From Cupriavidus sp. (GTDB lineage: Bacteria > Pseudomonadota > Gammaproteobacteria > Burkholderiales > Burkholderiaceae), in the NCBI GenBank assembly GCA_031180665.1, contig JAPSLP010000001.1, positions 1-64,000 of the forward strand: a stretch of DNA of 64,000 nt. The letters are read 5' to 3'. This document shows positions 19,391 to 29,125 of the stretch, piece after piece. How positions within the stretch are numbered: position 1 is the first letter of the stretch; each line of letters opens with the position of its first letter. The position numbers and the translations under genes were made by a program. The notes under the pieces were generated by a model that did no database searches, had not been told where the DNA came from, and worked only from the letters and a program-made list of their open reading frames with translations.

Positions 19391-20140
19391 CTAGCGCTCG
19401 GCGTGGCGCGCCCGTGTCCACCATTCGAGCACTGACCTGTCGAACCGCCACGGCACGATCTGCGGCTGCGCGGTCGCCGTGCGCAGATGCGCGACGAACT
19501 CGCTGCGCGGAATCGGCCGCGCGCCCAGCGAGGCGAGGTGCTCGGTTTCCTGCTGGCAGTCTATCATCGTCACCCCGTGGCCGGCGAGGAAGCCGCACAG
19601 CGCCGCGAGCGCGATTTTCGAGGCGTCGGTGCGGCGCGCGAACATCGACTCGCCGTAGAACATGCGGCCGAGCGCCACGCCGTACAGGCCGCCGACGCGC
19701 TCGCCGCGATACCAGGTCTCGACCGAATGCGCCATGCCGCGCGCGTGCAGCGCGCCGTAGGCGTCGACGATTTCCGGCGTGATCCACGTGCCGTGCTGGC
19801 CCGCGCGCGGAGTCTCGGCGCAGGCGCGCATCACCGACTCGAAGTCGTTGTCCACGCGGATCTGCCAGTCGTCCTCGCGCAGCACGCGCTTGAGTGTCTT
19901 GCGCAGGCTCAGCGAGACGCGCAGCGCGGCCGGATCGAGCACCATGCGCGGATCGGTGCTCCACCACAGCACCGGCTGGCCCTGCGCATACCAGGGAAAA
20001 ATGCCATGGCGGTAGGCCAGCAGCAGGCGCTGCGGGGTCAGGTCGCGGCTGGCGGCCAGCAGGCCGGGGGCTTCGGAATCGGGACCCAGCGCGGCATCGA
20101 CCGGGGGAAACGGATCGTGCGGGTCGAGCCAGGCGATCAT
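19391..20140 (-). CDS. aat: Leucyl/phenylalanyl-tRNA--protein transferase
   Basis: Aat adds Leu or Phe to proteins with N-terminal Lys or Arg for ClpAP degradation. The 249-residue protein shows the family blocks [28 protein letters not shown] and [30 protein letters not shown], given here only in outline, and [17 protein letters not shown] near the C-terminus. It overlaps no neighbour but lies 88 bases from the Nudix gene upstream and 48 from bpt downstream, all on the minus strand. Confidence 0.95.
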   Translation of the reverse strand: MIAWLDPHDPFPPVDAALGPDSEAPGLLAASRDLTPQRLLLAYRHGIFPWYAQGQPVLWWSTDPRMVLDPAALRVSLSLRKTLKRVLREDDWQIRVDNDFESVMRACAETPRAGQHGTWITPEIVDAYGALHARGMAHSVETWYRGERVGGLYGVALGRMFYGESMFARRTDASKIALAALCGFLAGHGVTMIDCQQETEHLASLGARPIPRSEFVAHLRTATAQPQIVPWRFDRSVLEWWTRARHAER

Positions 20141-20228
20141 GCGCGGGCGGAGGCGGGGGCGAAGGAGCGGGTGAGCAGGGCGTGGAGCGCGCCAGGCACG
20201 GGGGCGATGTCGAAGGCGGGCCGCGCGT

Positions 20229-20813
20229 TCAGGGCTCCACCGTCGCGCGCGCGGTCAGCGGGCGCATCGGCTTGTCGATATCGAGGGTATGCAGACGGAA
20301 GCTGCCGTCGGCGATGCGGCCCGCGGCGCGGTCCGCGAAGAAACAGCGCAGCGTGTGGATCACGGTGGGGAAGGCCAGCTCGTCCCACGGCACGTCGGCC
20401 TCGTCGACCAGCTTGACCTCGAGGCTTTCCTCGCCCGCCGCGATATCGAGGTCTTCCAGCCTGGCCAGGTAGAACAGATGGACCTGGTGCACGTGCGGCA
20501 CGTTGAGCATCGAGAACAGCTCGCCGATCTGCACGCGCGCGCCGGCTTCTTCCAGCGTCTCGCGCGCGGCGGCCTGGGCCGTGGTCTCGCCGATCTCCAT
20601 GAAGCCGGCCGGCAGCGTCCAGAACCCATAGCGCGGCTCGATCGCGCGCTTGCACAGCAGGATCTTGTCTTCCCAGACCGGGACCGTGCCCACTACGTTG
20701 CGCGGATTGACGTAGTGGATGGTGCCGCATTGATCGCAGAGATGGCGCGGCCGGTTGTCGCCATCGGGGATGCGCAGCACGACCGCATGGCCGCAGTTCG
20801 AGCAGAATTTCAT
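20229..20813 (-). CDS. Nudix hydrolase with N-terminal zinc ribbon
   Basis: The 194-residue protein should hydrolyse a nucleoside diphosphate derivative. It has an N-terminal zinc ribbon with paired cysteines (CSNC at 4-7 and CDQC at about 26-29) and a complete Nudix box, [20 protein letters not shown] then AGA, at about 70-92. The layout resembles the NADH pyrophosphatase group, though the SQPWPFPxS motif of NudC is absent, so the substrate is open. The start at 20813 matches the zinc ribbon; an ATG 12 codons upstream has no domain support. It heads the aat-bpt-pyrD run. Confidence 0.88.
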   Translation of the reverse strand: MKFCSNCGHAVVLRIPDGDNRPRHLCDQCGTIHYVNPRNVVGTVPVWEDKILLCKRAIEPRYGFWTLPAGFMEIGETTAQAAARETLEEAGARVQIGELFSMLNVPHVHQVHLFYLARLEDLDIAAGEESLEVKLVDEADVPWDELAFPTVIHTLRCFFADRAAGRIADGSFRLHTLDIDKPMRPLTARATVEP

Positions 20814-20900
20814 GGATTCGGTCCGGGAGGAATGGGCGCAGTTTATCACCGGCCCCGGGGGGAGCAGGGCGATCCCGGAACGGCGGCGCCTATAGGCGCC

Positions 20901-21758
20901 CTAGCCGCGCACCGCGCTACGGAACGCGGCACGGAGCGCGGACAGCGCATCCTGTGGCCGGCCGTCCCTGACCCGCGAATGCAGCACGATCGGCAAGCGC
21001 GGCAACTCGGGCAAACCCAGGCGCGCGCCTACCTCGACCGCGCCAAACGGCAGCATGCGCGGCGCCAGCGCGGCCACGCCAAGCCCTGCCATCACCGCCG
21101 CGGTCACGGCCGCCACGCCGCCGCCGACGAAGATCTCCTGCCAGGGCACGGCTGCCGCATCGAGGCACTGCGCGGCCAGCGCGCGCACGCCGCAGGGCTC
21201 GGCCAGCGTGGCAAGGGGCAGCGGCTCGTCGGCCCGATGCTGCCAACCCGGTGCGGCGAACCAGCCGAATTTCTCTTCGGCCAACACTTGCCCATCGCTG
21301 CGCCCCGCATGCAGGCGGACGATCACCGTATCGAGTTCGCGGCGGTCGAAGCGCTGGAGCAGTTCGCCCGACGAGCCGATCCGGATCTCGATCAGCAGCT
21401 CCGGATCCTGGGCGTTCATGCGGGCAATCAGCGTGGGCAATTCGGGGCCGGCGACATGGTCGCTGATGCCGATGGTCAGCCGCTGGCGCCCGCCAGCGCA
21501 AACCGACAGCGCGCGATCGTGCGCCTCCAGCAGTTCGCGCGCGTGTTCCAGAAAGGCCGCCCCGGACGCGGAAAGCTCGACGTAGCGGGACGTGCGCTCG
21601 ATCAGCCGAAAGCCAAGCCGGTCCTCCAGCCGTTTGAGCTTCAGGCTGACTGCGGCCTGCGTGGTGCGCATGGCCTCCGCGGCGAGCGTGAAGCTGCCCA
21701 ACTGGGCGATGCGGACGAAGGCCTGGACGGCATCCAGGTCCAGAGGACGGCCATTCAT
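20901..21758 (-). CDS. LysR-family transcriptional regulator
   Basis: The 285-residue protein has the N-terminal LysR helix-turn-helix (about 8-65; LGSFTLAAEAMRTTQAAVSL) and a C-terminal periplasmic-binding-like effector domain (about 90-280). It diverges from the tautomerase gene with 83 bases between the two starts, the usual LysR arrangement, so the tautomerase gene is its likely target. A symmetric TTAT-N7-ATAA element lies between them. The inducer is unknown. Confidence 0.92.
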   Translation of the reverse strand: MNGRPLDLDAVQAFVRIAQLGSFTLAAEAMRTTQAAVSLKLKRLEDRLGFRLIERTSRYVELSASGAAFLEHARELLEAHDRALSVCAGGRQRLTIGISDHVAGPELPTLIARMNAQDPELLIEIRIGSSGELLQRFDRRELDTVIVRLHAGRSDGQVLAEEKFGWFAAPGWQHRADEPLPLATLAEPCGVRALAAQCLDAAAVPWQEIFVGGGVAAVTAAVMAGLGVAALAPRMLPFGAVEVGARLGLPELPRLPIVLHSRVRDGRPQDALSALRAAFRSAVRG

Positions 21759-21767
21759 TTCGATCTC

Positions 21768-21782
21768 TTATCGATGAAATAA
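21768..21782. promoter_or_regulatory. Candidate LysR-type binding site
   Basis: TTATCGATGAAATAA (TTAT-N7-ATAA) fits the T-N11-A form recognised by LysR regulators and lies ten bases from the lysR start, in the divergent intergenic region. Confidence 0.45.
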
Positions 21783-21841
21783 CTGTCCATAGCATAGCGA
21801 AATAAATAGGATGGCAGCAGGATCAACGCTCAGGAGTCGCC

Positions 21842-22222
21842 ATGCCGCTCGTTCATATCGCCATGCGTGCCGGAAAGCCGGACGCGTATCGTCAGGCCAT
21901 CTTCGATAGCGTCTATCGCGCACTACGGGAAACCTTCAATGTGCCGGAGGACGATCAGTTCATGACCATCACCGAGCATGAACAGGCGAATTTTCGCTAT
22001 GGCGCGTCGTATCTCGGCGTCGCCCGCAGCGACGACCTGGTCTTCATCCAGATCACGGCCAACAACACCCGCACGCTCGAGCAAAAGAAGGCGTTGTTCC
22101 GGCGCACCGCCGATTTGCTTGGCGATCGCCCCGGTATCCGGCCGGAGGATGTGTTCGTCAGCCTGGTCGAGGTGGCGAAGGAGAACTGGTCATTGGGCCG
22201 CGGGCTCGCGCAATACGCCTGA
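21842..22222 (+). CDS. Tautomerase-superfamily protein
   Basis: The 126-residue protein starts MPLVHIAMRAGKPDAYRQ. Pro2 after removal of Met would be the catalytic base of the 4-oxalocrotonate tautomerase/MIF fold. The length of about 126 and the segment ITANNTRTLEQKKALFRR suit the longer YusQ-like branch. AGGAG stands before the ATG. It is divergently paired with a LysR gene and probably induced by a small aromatic or keto compound. The substrate is not known. Confidence 0.9.
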   Translation: MPLVHIAMRAGKPDAYRQAIFDSVYRALRETFNVPEDDQFMTITEHEQANFRYGASYLGVARSDDLVFIQITANNTRTLEQKKALFRRTADLLGDRPGIRPEDVFVSLVEVAKENWSLGRGLAQYA

Positions 22223-22327
22223 GCCGCCCTGCAGGAAGGCCCGGCGGCAACGTGCCGGAGAGCGTTGCCGACCCGACCGTCGGCCCAGCGGATGCAGGAC
22301 GGCCTGAAGGCGGGCATGCGAAGGGCG

Positions 22328-22366
22328 AAAAAAAACCGCCCGGTCCGATATCAGGATGGGGCGGTT
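22328..22366 (-). terminator. Terminator of the initiator tRNA gene
   Basis: On the minus strand AACCGCCC and GGGCGGTT pair around a 17-base loop and are followed by a run of T residues (the A run starting at 22328). It lies 35 bases after the tRNA 3' end. Confidence 0.8.
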
Positions 22367-22399
22367 GATTCTTGCGACGCTGTCGCTGGATTCGATCGG

Positions 22400-22477
<78 letters not shown>

Positions 22478-22492
22478 TCCGTCGAAGAAGTG

Positions 22493-22521
22493 ATTATATG
22501 GCAATCGCTTTCGCAATGCAA
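22493..22521 (-). promoter_or_regulatory. Promoter of the initiator tRNA gene
   Basis: On the minus strand TTGCAT (22521-22516), a 17-base spacer and a perfect TATAAT (22498-22493). The tRNA starts 15 bases downstream of the -10 box. Confidence 0.75.
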
Positions 22522-22556
22522 CAGGAAATATGGGCGGAAGTATCGCGAGCCGCATT

Positions 22557-23315
22557 TCAAGCGGTCGCGGGAGCCGCGTTGCCGTTCGGACGTTCCCACA
22601 TCACCGCCTCGAACTCGAAATTCTCGCGTTGCAGCAGATCGTCCCGTTGCCAGATCACGCGGTCGGGCCGCACCGTCAGCATCCAGGTGGTGGTGACCAG
22701 CGGCGCGGGCGCGGAGAAGGCCAGCGGCGTGAGCACGGCGGCGCAATGGCCCTGGCCAGGATCGCGCACCGAGCGGTAGCGAATCAGCCCGAGTCCGGCC
22801 TCGCGTGCGACGCGGGCGAAGGCCTGGCAACCCTCGTAGTGCACCGGGTGCTGCCATTGCGCGGCGTCGCGCGCGAACGGCGCTTCGTCCAGCGCGACGC
22901 CGTCGGTGCGCACGCCGACCTGGAACAGCGTCTGCGCCCGCGCATCGATGCGGGGCAGGGCGGGGCTGTCGCGCAGGAAGCGCCAGCGCCAGTAGCCCAG
23001 CTCCGCGCAGGCGGTGCGGATTTCGTCGGCGCCATAGAACACGCCGGGATCGTGCGCCGCGCGAAAGCGCGAGCCCCACGGCGACGGCGGATAGCGGAAC
23101 GGCGTGAACAGCAGGTAATGCAGGTGGCGAGCATAGGAGGGGACCGCCGGTTTGCCGGCGTCGAGCACGGCCTCCAGCACAGCCTGCTCTTCGAGGCTGT
23201 CGACCAGCGGCATCGTGGAAACCACATGCTGGGCTTCCACCGCCCGCCACAACGTGAGCGCAAACGGCTTGCGCTCAGATGCGACCGCGGGTGGCGTCCA
23301 GGTAGTGAACGACAC
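22557..23315 (-). CDS. RES-domain toxin (NAD+ degrading) of a RES-Xre pair
   Basis: RES toxins of type II toxin-antitoxin systems break down cellular NAD+. The 252-residue product has the family core LLFTPFRYPP, GSRFR, PGVFYGA and GYWRWRFL, in the order seen in RES proteins. The start is GTG at 23315, with GAAGG eight bases upstream, and it overlaps the antitoxin end by 41 bases. The antitoxin gene is directly upstream, the usual order. No signal peptide is seen. NAD+ phosphorylase activity is known for family members and inferred here. Confidence 0.88.
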   Translation of the reverse strand: MSFTTWTPPAVASERKPFALTLWRAVEAQHVVSTMPLVDSLEEQAVLEAVLDAGKPAVPSYARHLHYLLFTPFRYPPSPWGSRFRAAHDPGVFYGADEIRTACAELGYWRWRFLRDSPALPRIDARAQTLFQVGVRTDGVALDEAPFARDAAQWQHPVHYEGCQAFARVAREAGLGLIRYRSVRDPGQGHCAAVLTPLAFSAPAPLVTTTWMLTVRPDRVIWQRDDLLQRENFEFEAVMWERPNGNAAPATA

Positions 23316-23664
23316 GAACCAGGCCTTCGGTAGTACGGATCAGTTCGAGCGGCTTGCCGCCCAGCGCGAGATTGTCATTGGCCAGCCACAGCCGGGCCTG
23401 GTCGCCATGCCCGAGGATGGCATCGAGGGAGCGGAACAGGCGCACGAACAGCACGCCGAACTCCCATTCCTTACGGTGGTTGTCCAGCACGTAGTGGCCC
23501 GACGCCATGCGCGAGACGGAGGCCGTGCTGATGCCGAGCACGCTGGCCACCACGGCCTGGCTGATGCCGAGGAAGGCGGCCGCGCGCATCACGGCCTTGG
23601 TCAGGGTCGCCCCGGCATCGGGGGCCCCGGCGGGAAGCTGCTGCCGAAGTTGCTTGGTCTGCAT
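23275..23664 (-). CDS. Xre/MbcA/ParS-type antitoxin of the RES-Xre pair
   Basis: The 129-residue protein neutralises the RES toxin and represses the operon. It has an N-terminal Xre-like helix-turn-helix (about 25-75; LGISQAVVASVLGISTASVS) and a C-terminal DUF2384 toxin-binding domain (about 80-129; LWLANDNLALGGKPLELIRT). The start at 23664 is favoured because AGGAG stands seven bases before it; the ATG six bases upstream is too close to that site. Palindrome and promoter elements lie just upstream, consistent with autoregulation. Confidence 0.9.
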   Translation of the reverse strand: MQTKQLRQQLPAGAPDAGATLTKAVMRAAAFLGISQAVVASVLGISTASVSRMASGHYVLDNHRKEWEFGVLFVRLFRSLDAILGHGDQARLWLANDNLALGGKPLELIRTTEGLVRVVHYLDATRGRI

Positions 23665-23675
23665 CGCCATGCTCC

Positions 23676-23691
23676 TGTTTCCTTGGAAACA
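23676..23691. promoter_or_regulatory. Operator palindrome of the RES-Xre operon
   Basis: TGTTTCCTTGGAAACA is a perfect palindrome (seven-base arms, two-base centre) between the -10 box and the antitoxin start. GTTTCCTTG occurs again at 23741-23749, 64 bp away, on the far side of the promoter. Confidence 0.65.
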
Positions 23692-23696
23692 TTATA
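23691..23696 (-). promoter_or_regulatory. -10 box of the RES-Xre operon
   Basis: A perfect TATAAT on the minus strand, 27-32 bases before the antitoxin start and touching the operator palindrome. No good -35 is seen at 16-18 bases. Confidence 0.55.
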
Positions 23697-23884
23697 GGCC
23701 ACTTGTTTCGCAAAGGAAGCAGGAAAACCACTTTTGCGGGGTTTCCTTGCGTACGCCCGTTCGACTGCCGGCTTTCAGGCCCCGTTCCCAGCCGGTGCCG
23801 CCGCGGCGCAAACCGAGCCGACCCGCGGCGCGCTGGCAGGAGGGCGATGAAATATAGTGCGAGCCAGCCTGGGAAGGCGGTGGA

Positions 23885-24814
23885 TCAGGCGCCGGCGTCC
23901 TGCAGCACCGTCTGCAGCGCCTGCAGCGAGGCCTCCAGGCTCTGCCCGCTGGTGTCGATCACCGCGTCGGCGCGCGCGTAGAGCGGGGTGCGCGCCTGCA
24001 GGATGCGGCGCAGGTCGGCCATCGCTTCGCTGTTGCCCTGCATCGGCCGCATGTCGCCCTGGGCGACCACGCGCGCCATGTGTTCCTCGGGCGAGGTCTT
24101 GACCCACACCGTGTAGCAGTTGGCCAGCAGCAGATTGAAGGTGGCCGGCTCGGACACCAGGCTGCCCGGCGTCGCCAGCACCAGCCGGTCGTGCTCGCGC
24201 AGCACGCGCTCCAGCGCGCGCAGTTCGTAGCGGCGGTAGGCGGCCTGGCCGTACAGCGAATGGATTTCCGACAGCGTGGCGCCGGCCTCCTGCTCGATGG
24301 CGCCGTTCAGTTCGACGAACGGCAGCTCGCGCGCCTCGGCCAGCGCCCGGCCCAACGTCGATTTGCCGGCACCGCGCAGGCCGATCAGCGCGATCCGCTG
24401 ATGGCGCGCATCGAACGGGGCGGACGGGGCCAGCGCATTGCGGCAGGCCTCGCGCACGCGGGCCAGATCGGCCGGCGGCAGTTGCGCCAGCCATTGCAGC
24501 AGCTGGCCGAACTCCGCCGCGCGCGCGCCGTTGCCGCCGTCGGCCTCGGCCAGCACCACGGGCAGCGGCACGTTCAGCGCGGCCGCCACCTGGCGCAGCA
24601 GCAGCACGGACGCGTTGCCGGTACCGGTTTCGAGATTGGCGAGATAGCGCTCGGAGACGCCGGCGCCGCGCGCCAGGTCCTTGCGGGACATGCCGCGGGC
24701 GGCGCGCAGGGAGCGGATGCGCTCGCCCAGTTGGGTCAGATACGGATCGCGCTCGCCGGGCTGGCGGGGCTCGGCGTCGGACAAAGGCGCGGTGGCTTCG
24801 GTGGCGCGGCGCAT
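23885..24814 (-). CDS. boxR: BoxR/BzdR-type regulator: Xre domain fused to shikimate-kinase-like domain
   Basis: This represses benzoyl-CoA pathway genes and is relieved by benzoyl-CoA in known relatives. The 309 residues have an N-terminal Xre helix-turn-helix (about 25-85; RKDLARGAGVSERYLANLE), a linker, and a C-terminal domain like shikimate kinase with Walker A LIGLRGAGKSTLGR (about 165-178), which in this family binds the effector. It diverges from a benzoate-CoA ligase gene across about 260 bases holding four TGCA boxes. The start at 24814 gives the usual length; a longer upstream reading frame has no domain support. Confidence 0.92.
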   Translation of the reverse strand: MRRATEATAPLSDAEPRQPGERDPYLTQLGERIRSLRAARGMSRKDLARGAGVSERYLANLETGTGNASVLLLRQVAAALNVPLPVVLAEADGGNGARAAEFGQLLQWLAQLPPADLARVREACRNALAPSAPFDARHQRIALIGLRGAGKSTLGRALAEARELPFVELNGAIEQEAGATLSEIHSLYGQAAYRRYELRALERVLREHDRLVLATPGSLVSEPATFNLLLANCYTVWVKTSPEEHMARVVAQGDMRPMQGNSEAMADLRRILQARTPLYARADAVIDTSGQSLEASLQALQTVLQDAGA

Positions 24815-24865
24815 CACGGGCAAGGGTTGGGATGGAGGGAAGCAGCGACGGGCGCTGGGTGCGGC

Positions 24866-24871
24866 ATTATA
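24866..24871 (-). promoter_or_regulatory. -10 box upstream of boxR
   Basis: Perfect TATAAT on the minus strand about 50 bases before the boxR start. The -35 region is poor, as expected for a weakly expressed regulator. Confidence 0.45.
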
Positions 24872-24927
24872 GGGCACACGTACCGCACACCCCGGGTAGA
24901 CCCCAAGCCTTTTTCGCTGCCATATAG

Positions 24928-24971
24928 TGCATTCCTGAGCTTGCATCTTAGTCGATGTGCAATAAAATGCA
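24928..24971. promoter_or_regulatory. Cluster of four TGCA boxes, candidate BoxR operator
   Basis: TGCA occurs at 24928, 24942, 24958 and 24968, four times in 44 bases. BzdR/BoxR proteins are known to bind TGCA repeats. The cluster overlaps a probable promoter of the ligase gene: TTGCAT (24941-24946), 16 bases, TAAAAT (24963-24968). Confidence 0.6.
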
Positions 24972-25076
24972 TCAACAACGATAAGGTGCCGCCGCCGACC
25001 TGGCGCCAAACCGCGCCGCCAGGGCGCGCACCAACGGCCGACAAGAGGCGCCTGCGGGCCGCCCAAGGAGTGAGAC

Positions 25077-26711
<1,635 letters not shown>

Positions 26712-26815
26712 GACAGGGTAAGCCGCGATATCCCCACGGCCCGCGCGTCATTACACTCGGGCGCGAGCCGGTTGGCCGGATAAGCCAGGCAGCGCCGGCG
26801 GCGGGTTCCACTGCA

Positions 26816-26844
26816 TTGACGCCATCCATGGCGCGGTTTATAAC
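26816..26844 (+). promoter_or_regulatory. Promoter of the aromatic-acid ABC importer operon
   Basis: TTGACG (26816-26821), 17 bases, TATAAC (26839-26844). A TGCA box touches the -35 box at 26812-26815, perhaps another regulator contact. It gives the importer its own start, about 100 bases before the ATG. Confidence 0.55.
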
Positions 26845-26951
26845 GGCGAAAACTTCAAACCTAAAATAATTTGGCGCCGGACCGCCTCGGCAACCGGCGC
26901 CGTCGCACCGTCGAGCGAGCGAACCGCTTGAACCACCAGGAGGAGACATCC

Positions 26952-28148
26952 ATGCAACGCTTCATCTCGCGCCGCCTGGCGCCGGCCTGTCTTGCCGTCG
27001 CCGCGCTGACGCTGGCGGGCGCCGCCGCGGCGCAGCAGCCCGCGCCATCCGCAGCGGCCGGCAAGATCAAGGTCGGCTTCATGCTGCCCTACACCGGCAC
27101 CTACGCGGCGCTCGGCACGGCGATCGAGAACGGCTTCCGCATGTACGTGCAGGAGCAGGGCGGCCGGCTGGGCGGGCGCGAGGTCGAGTACTTCAAGGTC
27201 GATGACGAATCGGATCCGGCCAAGGCGCCGGAGAACGCCAACAAGCTGGTCAAGCGCGACCAGGTCGACGTGGTGGTCGGCACCGTGCACTCCGGCGTGC
27301 AGATGGGCATCGTCAAGGTCGCCAAGGAAAGCAATACGCTGCTGATCATCCCGAACGCGGGCGCCGACGAGGCGACCGGTCCGCTGTGCGGGCCCAACAT
27401 CTTCCGCTCGTCGTTCTCGAACTGGCAGCCCGGCTATGCGATGGGCCAGGTGGTGGCCGAGCGCGGCATGAAGCGGGTCGTCACGCTGACGTGGAAGTAC
27501 GCGGCCGGAGAGCAGTCGGTGCGCGGCTTCAAGGAGGCGTTCGAGGCCAAGGGCGGCAAGATCGTCAAGGAACTGAGCCTGCCGTTCCCGAACGTCGAGT
27601 TCCAGGCGCAGATCACCGAGATCGCCTCGCTCAAGCCCGACGCCGTGTTCGTCTTCTTCGCCGGCGGCGGCGCCGTCAAGTTCGTCAAGGACTGGGCCGC
27701 GGCGGGCCTGAAGGACAAGATTCCGCTCTATGCATCGGGCTTCCTGACCGACGGCACGCTGGAGGCGCAGGGCCCTGCGGCGCAGGGCCTGGAGACCACG
27801 CTGCATTACGCCGACGGCCTGCAGAATCCGCGCGACAAGCAGTTCCGGCTCAATTATGCGAAGGCCTACCGGCTGCAGCCCGATGTCTACGCCGTGCAGG
27901 GCTATGACGCCGCGCAGATGCTGGCGGCGGGCGCCAGCGCGGTCAAGGGCGACATGAGCCGCAAGGCGGACGTCTACAAGGCCATCGCGGCGGCGCGCAT
28001 CGACAGCCCGCGCGGCACCTTCACGCTGTCGCGCGCCCACAACCCGGTGCAGGACTTCTATCTGCGCAAGGTCGAGGGCCGCGAGAACAAGGTCGCCGGC
28101 ATCGCGGTGAAGGCGCTGGCCGATCCCGCGCGCGGCTGCCGCCTGTAA
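26952..28148 (+). CDS. ABC importer substrate-binding protein, branched-chain/aromatic type
   Basis: This periplasmic receptor has 398 residues. A signal peptide (LACLAV-like core ACLAVAALTLAGAAAA, cleavage before QQPAP) precedes a two-lobed LivK-like domain starting IKVGFMLPYTGTYAALG. The C-terminal half contains ALQPDVYAVQGYDAAQML-like segments typical of aromatic-acid binders next to benzoate genes. GGAGGAGA precedes the ATG at 26952. It is the first gene of a five-gene importer operon and lies 240 bases after the ligase, with its own promoter. The substrate is probably benzoate or a related aromatic acid, from context. Confidence 0.9.
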   Translation: MQRFISRRLAPACLAVAALTLAGAAAAQQPAPSAAAGKIKVGFMLPYTGTYAALGTAIENGFRMYVQEQGGRLGGREVEYFKVDDESDPAKAPENANKLVKRDQVDVVVGTVHSGVQMGIVKVAKESNTLLIIPNAGADEATGPLCGPNIFRSSFSNWQPGYAMGQVVAERGMKRVVTLTWKYAAGEQSVRGFKEAFEAKGGKIVKELSLPFPNVEFQAQITEIASLKPDAVFVFFAGGGAVKFVKDWAAAGLKDKIPLYASGFLTDGTLEAQGPAAQGLETTLHYADGLQNPRDKQFRLNYAKAYRLQPDVYAVQGYDAAQMLAAGASAVKGDMSRKADVYKAIAAARIDSPRGTFTLSRAHNPVQDFYLRKVEGRENKVAGIAVKALADPARGCRL

Positions 28149-28254
28149 CGCCAGGCTGGGCTGCCCACCCAATCGCCCGCGCCTTGCGCGCCTCACCGGC
28201 CGCGGCATACCGGCTCGCGCCGGCCGCGGCCCCGTCAACGACCGATCGCCTCGC

Positions 28255-29121
28255 ATGGACCTCGTCTCCTTTCTGATCCAGTGCCTGAACAGCGTGCAGT
28301 ACGGCCTGCTGCTGTTTCTGGTCGCCAGCGGCCTGACGCTGATCTTCGGCATCATGGGCGTGATCAATCTCGCCCACGGCAGCTTCTACATGCTGGGCGC
28401 CTACCTCGCCTTCACGCTGGCGAGCATGACCGGCAGCCTGTTCATTGCGTTGCCGCTGGGCATCGTGCTGGCGGTCGCGTTCGGCTATCTGCTCGAGTGG
28501 GTGTTCTTCAGCTACCTGTACGAGCGCGACCACCTGCAGCAGGTGCTGATGACCTATGGGCTGATCCTGGTGTTCGAGGAGATGCGCAGCATCCTGGTCG
28601 GCGACGATGTGCATGGCGTGCCGGTGCCGCCGCTGCTCGACGGCGCGCTGCCGATCGGCAACGAGATGACCTATCCGGTCTACCGGCTGTTCATCTCGGC
28701 GGTGTGCCTGCTGGTGGCCGCGGCGATGTACTACGTGATCCGCCGCACGCGGCTGGGCATGACGATTCGCGCGGGCGCCAGCAATCGCGAGATGGTGCAG
28801 TCGCTCGGCGTCAACATCGGCCGGCTGTACCGCCTGGTGTTCGCGCTGGGCGTCGCGCTGGCGGTGCTGGCCGGGATGATCGCCGCGCCAGTGTCGTCGG
28901 TCTATCCCGGCATGGGCAGCCAGGTGCTGATCGTCTGTTTCGTGGTGGTGGTGATCGGCGGCATCGGCTCGGTCAAGGGCGCGATGGTTGCCGCGCTGCT
29001 GCTTGGCTTCGTCGATACCTTCGGCAAGGTGTTCTGGCAGGAGGCGGCGGGCGTGCTGGTCTATCTGCTGATGGCGATCATTCTGCTCTGGAAACCCCAG
29101 GGTCTGTTCAAGGCGGGCTAG
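28255..29121 (+). CDS. ABC importer permease, LivH type
   Basis: The 288-residue protein has about eight membrane helices and the LivH opening segment VQYGLLLFLVASGLTLIFG followed by MGVINLAHGSFYMLGAYLA. The coupling loop is RAGASNREMVQSLGVN. It lies 106 bases after the binding-protein gene and four bases before the second permease. No clear ribosome site precedes the ATG. Confidence 0.93.
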   Translation: MDLVSFLIQCLNSVQYGLLLFLVASGLTLIFGIMGVINLAHGSFYMLGAYLAFTLASMTGSLFIALPLGIVLAVAFGYLLEWVFFSYLYERDHLQQVLMTYGLILVFEEMRSILVGDDVHGVPVPPLLDGALPIGNEMTYPVYRLFISAVCLLVAAAMYYVIRRTRLGMTIRAGASNREMVQSLGVNIGRLYRLVFALGVALAVLAGMIAAPVSSVYPGMGSQVLIVCFVVVVIGGIGSVKGAMVAALLLGFVDTFGKVFWQEAAGVLVYLLMAIILLWKPQGLFKAG

Positions 29122-29125
29122 CGCG

